64,000 bases of DNA from Amoebophrya sp. A120 (lineage: Eukaryota; Sar; Dinophyceae; Syndiniales; Amoebophryaceae): NCBI GenBank assembly GCA_905178155.1, contig CAJINV010000002.1:5327709-5391708 (forward strand), in the 5' to 3' direction. Below the pieces are notes generated by a model that was not told where the DNA came from, made no database searches, and saw only the letters and a list, made by a program, of their open reading frames with translations. The position numbers were made by a program, and so were the translations under genes. Below are positions 61,815 through 64,000 of the stretch, piece by piece. Numbering within the stretch: the stretch's first letter is position 1; every line of letters starts with the position of its first letter.

Positions 61815-63072
61815 ACAGCATCTTCTACTTCACGGGCCAGGTCCAGCACCTGCTCACGTCGATGTTGTTGTTGAATCTTGTTGTACAATAAAACGCGCCA
61901 CGTGGCAGCTGCTGCACGTGAAATGAATTATTTACGTTTCCTATACCCCGTTTCTTTGTTCGAGAAAGCACTCAGATTGAAAGAATGAACACCACTCTCC
62001 GGATTCGAAGGACGCTTGTCGCTTTAGAATTGGAAAAGAAATAGTGTTTTATGGAAACAAAACAACTCTGTAGCTGCACGCTTCGCCGACTGTCGTGCTT
62101 GTGAAGGGGTGTTCGTGCACCTGTCGGTCCTGCACCACCGGATCTTGTCAAGAGCCTTCATGAGGTGTGCGTGACTGTTCTTGTTTTCTCGCGCTTTTGG
62201 TACTAGTTCTGAGTTTAAGTAGGCCTTATTGGCGCCTACGTCTAGTACCTCCGGAGTGGTCGGCGTTGCAAATTTTGGCAGAGCTCCATGAATATGATTG
62301 ATGAGGACCACTCTACTTCCAGAATCACATTGAGTTAGAGTGCCGGATCCATCGTGGTATTTAATGAGCGAAAAAAATGAGGGATGAACCAAGGGGTCCT
62401 CACGACGGGCTGGTGGTGCCTATCGTAGTGCGGCCAAAAAAAGGTGAAAAATGGATTTGTTGTAATTTCTCGCTTGAAGCGCGACAATCAACTACATTGT
62501 GATATCAGCCACATGGTACTAGAACTAGTAGCACCACCAAATTCATCCCGCGTCGTTTTCGGTTTGTTGAGTGATTTTACGAGTTTTGATATACTTACAT
62601 TCAATCGCAGTGTTGAGAGAGAGATTTTTTTGTTGCCACATCCACTTCTCCGACGAGGCTGCAATTGCTATACGTTTGTCTTGTGAGCGAAGACGTGTGC
62701 TGAAAAAGAATTCTTCGAAGGAGATAGATTTTGACTCGAACGACCTGGTGAAAAACATGCAAACATAAAGTTTATGCAACCAGCACCTGTAAATGTAAAT
62801 GCACTTGTTGTTTGTGTCGATCGCGTTTTCGTTCTTGTCTTGAATTAGAATCGAACCTCAAAAGATGCAGCACTCCTCTCCCGGACCGCGCTGATTGTCA
62901 ACTGATAATATTGAAATAAGCGGTTCTTTGGCGGGGCCCAGCACGACACGAGCGCCAGCACGAAGACGCACTACTTGTTCCGATAACGTCGACAACTGCT
63001 GACGGTTACGCCCAAGAACATTGAAAGCCCTCGTCTTGCTCCTCCCTGTTTGTTCGTGCCGACGTGGTCACC
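61815..63072. other. Intergenic, BART gene to NEK gene
   Basis: No supported gene. A 122-codon minus ORF at 62024-62392 and 80-codon ORFs near 62444-62779 are unrecognised. A GAATCGAACC string near 62848 resembles a tRNA T-arm but no tRNA folds around it. Confidence 0.45.
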
Positions 63073-64000
63073 ATGGAATCTGCCAGTTTCCACGACTTTC
63101 GGATCGTGCAGGAGCTCGGCCGCGGGTCCTTCGGCACGGTGTATAAGGCAAAATGGAACCAAAACCAGCACCCGGGATCCTCCTCCTCGCGCCCGACCAG
63201 CACGCGACCGGGGCCGCCTGGTGGAGACCCCGACGCGCAACCCTTTTTAGTGTTGAAGCGAATTGACTTCAAGCCCTGGCACCAGGAGAAACACCGGCTG
63301 GCGGCGAAAAAAGAGGTGCAGAAGATAGCTGGTTGATGTGCATGTGGATAGGTGGTTTTTTGTTTTCGAAATGAAACTTCGTCTCCTTTTTTCCACATGC
63401 GAGGTAGATTCCAACATTTGTCACGGTCGGGTCGTATCTATCAACAAGACAATGAAATTTCTATTCAGGTCCAGATGCTCGCGAAGGTGCGGCACCCGAA
63501 CATTATTCGGTACTACGGCAGCTTCACGTATAAGGGCGCCCTGTTTATCTGCATGGAGTATGCAAGCTGCGGAGACCTGCACCAGTTCATTCAGAAGCGG
63601 CAGAGGAGGCAGGCGCAGTTGACAGAGGATATCAAATGTAAAAATGTCTGGGTCTGGAAATTTGTAATGCTAAAAGTGAATGGGAGTTCCACCGCAATAC
63701 GGAGCCAAGCATGACAAATTTTTGGGCTCCTATGTGTTGCGTGTTCCGCATGGCAAACTGCGTTTTTGCATGACAGGTAAGAGGACAGCTTTGTGCCCAT
63801 GCATCACAGATTCTTGAGCCATGTCAGACATCCATGACAAACATAGCAATCTTCCAGACCCAGACATTTTTACATTTGACAGAGGACCTGCTTTGGAAAT
63901 TCGGGGACCAGCTCGTCGCTGCGATTGCGTACTAACTACTGATATCAAATGTAAAAATGTCTGGGTCTGGAAGAATGCATGTTTGTCATGCTTGTCTGGC
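63073..64000 (+). CDS. NEK-type serine/threonine kinase, N-terminal part (runs off window)
   Basis: Exons 63073-63315, 63469-63629 and 63887-63928, then an intron that leaves the window. The ATG at 63073 gives a kinase domain almost at once: P-loop ELGRGSFGTVYKA, beta-3 lysine in LVLKRID, an insert rich in Ser/Pro/Arg between them, helix C in KKEVQMLAKVRHPNIIRYY, and hinge ICMEYASCGDLHQFI, which is characteristic of NEK kinases (mitotic and ciliary functions). The catalytic loop and activation segment lie beyond the end. One GT-AG intron (63316-63468) and one introner are complete. Confidence 0.85.
63630..63881. mobile_element. Introner, family A
   Basis: Family A ends with the last bases GACA instead of GATA. 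Perfect repeats GAGGA at 63625-63629 and 63882-63886. Excision gives QLTEDLLWKFGDQLVAAIA. Confidence 0.92.
63943..64000. mobile_element. Introner, family A, cut by window end, inside a GT intron
   Basis: TATCAAATGTAAAAATGTCT starts 14 bases after a donor GTACTA at 63929. The exon frame stops (TAA) before the element, so this copy appears to have landed in an existing intron rather than in an exon. Confidence 0.8.

Noticed and set aside
62840-62880. tRNA-like T-arm string GAATCGAACC
   Set aside because: No paired T-stem, anticodon arm or acceptor stem can be drawn around it on either strand.

Overview
The window reads as nuclear DNA of a eukaryote, most likely a syndinian dinoflagellate close to Amoebophrya. 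That assignment is an inference. It rests on eight intron-rich protein genes all on the + strand, a cGMP-dependent kinase of alveolate type, and dozens of intron-sized inverted-repeat elements (introners) of the kind published for Amoebophrya. No bacterial operon features, rRNA or tRNA genes were seen.

Layout. 59-2475: 3' part of an RCC1-repeat protein. 3286-5803: signal-peptide coiled-coil protein (326 aa). 6608-14281: gamma-tubulin complex component 2 (about 1494 aa). 14282-19200: gene-poor, with two weak short ORFs. 19201-29327: very long low-complexity protein (about 1980 aa) with a 2.4-kb GC-rich intron. 29762-40367: cGMP-dependent protein kinase (at least 1690 aa; 5' end unresolved). 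40368-49546: gene-poor, holding two stray introners, a 5'-truncated non-LTR retrotransposon with a 30-bp target duplication, and a 1.3-kb insertion between 35-bp direct repeats. 49547-53971: low-complexity/coiled-coil protein (1040 aa). 56276-59083: PP2A catalytic subunit (326 aa). 61071-61814: BART-domain (ARL2-binding) protein (164 aa). 63073-end: start of a NEK-type kinase.

Two intron classes sit side by side. About 22 are ordinary GT-AG introns. Forty others are whole mobile elements of 99-1234 bp. They start TAT, usually end ATA, carry terminal inverted repeats (TIRs), and are flanked by 5-bp direct repeats. Removing the element plus one repeat copy restores the reading frame in every case checked, and in the kinase, phosphatase and GCP2 genes it restores conserved family sequence. 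Several TIR families share the same ends and 5-bp duplication. Some copies are inverted, two are nested (one of them a 976-bp TIR element inside an introner), and at least two lie outside recognised exons. This is the most interesting system here: cut-and-paste-like elements creating introns, with splice junctions set by the target duplication rather than by GT-AG.

Gene models were built by hand from reading-frame continuity. Exon edges are normally good to the base where the phase closes. Coordinates of elements outside genes may be off by one or two bases.
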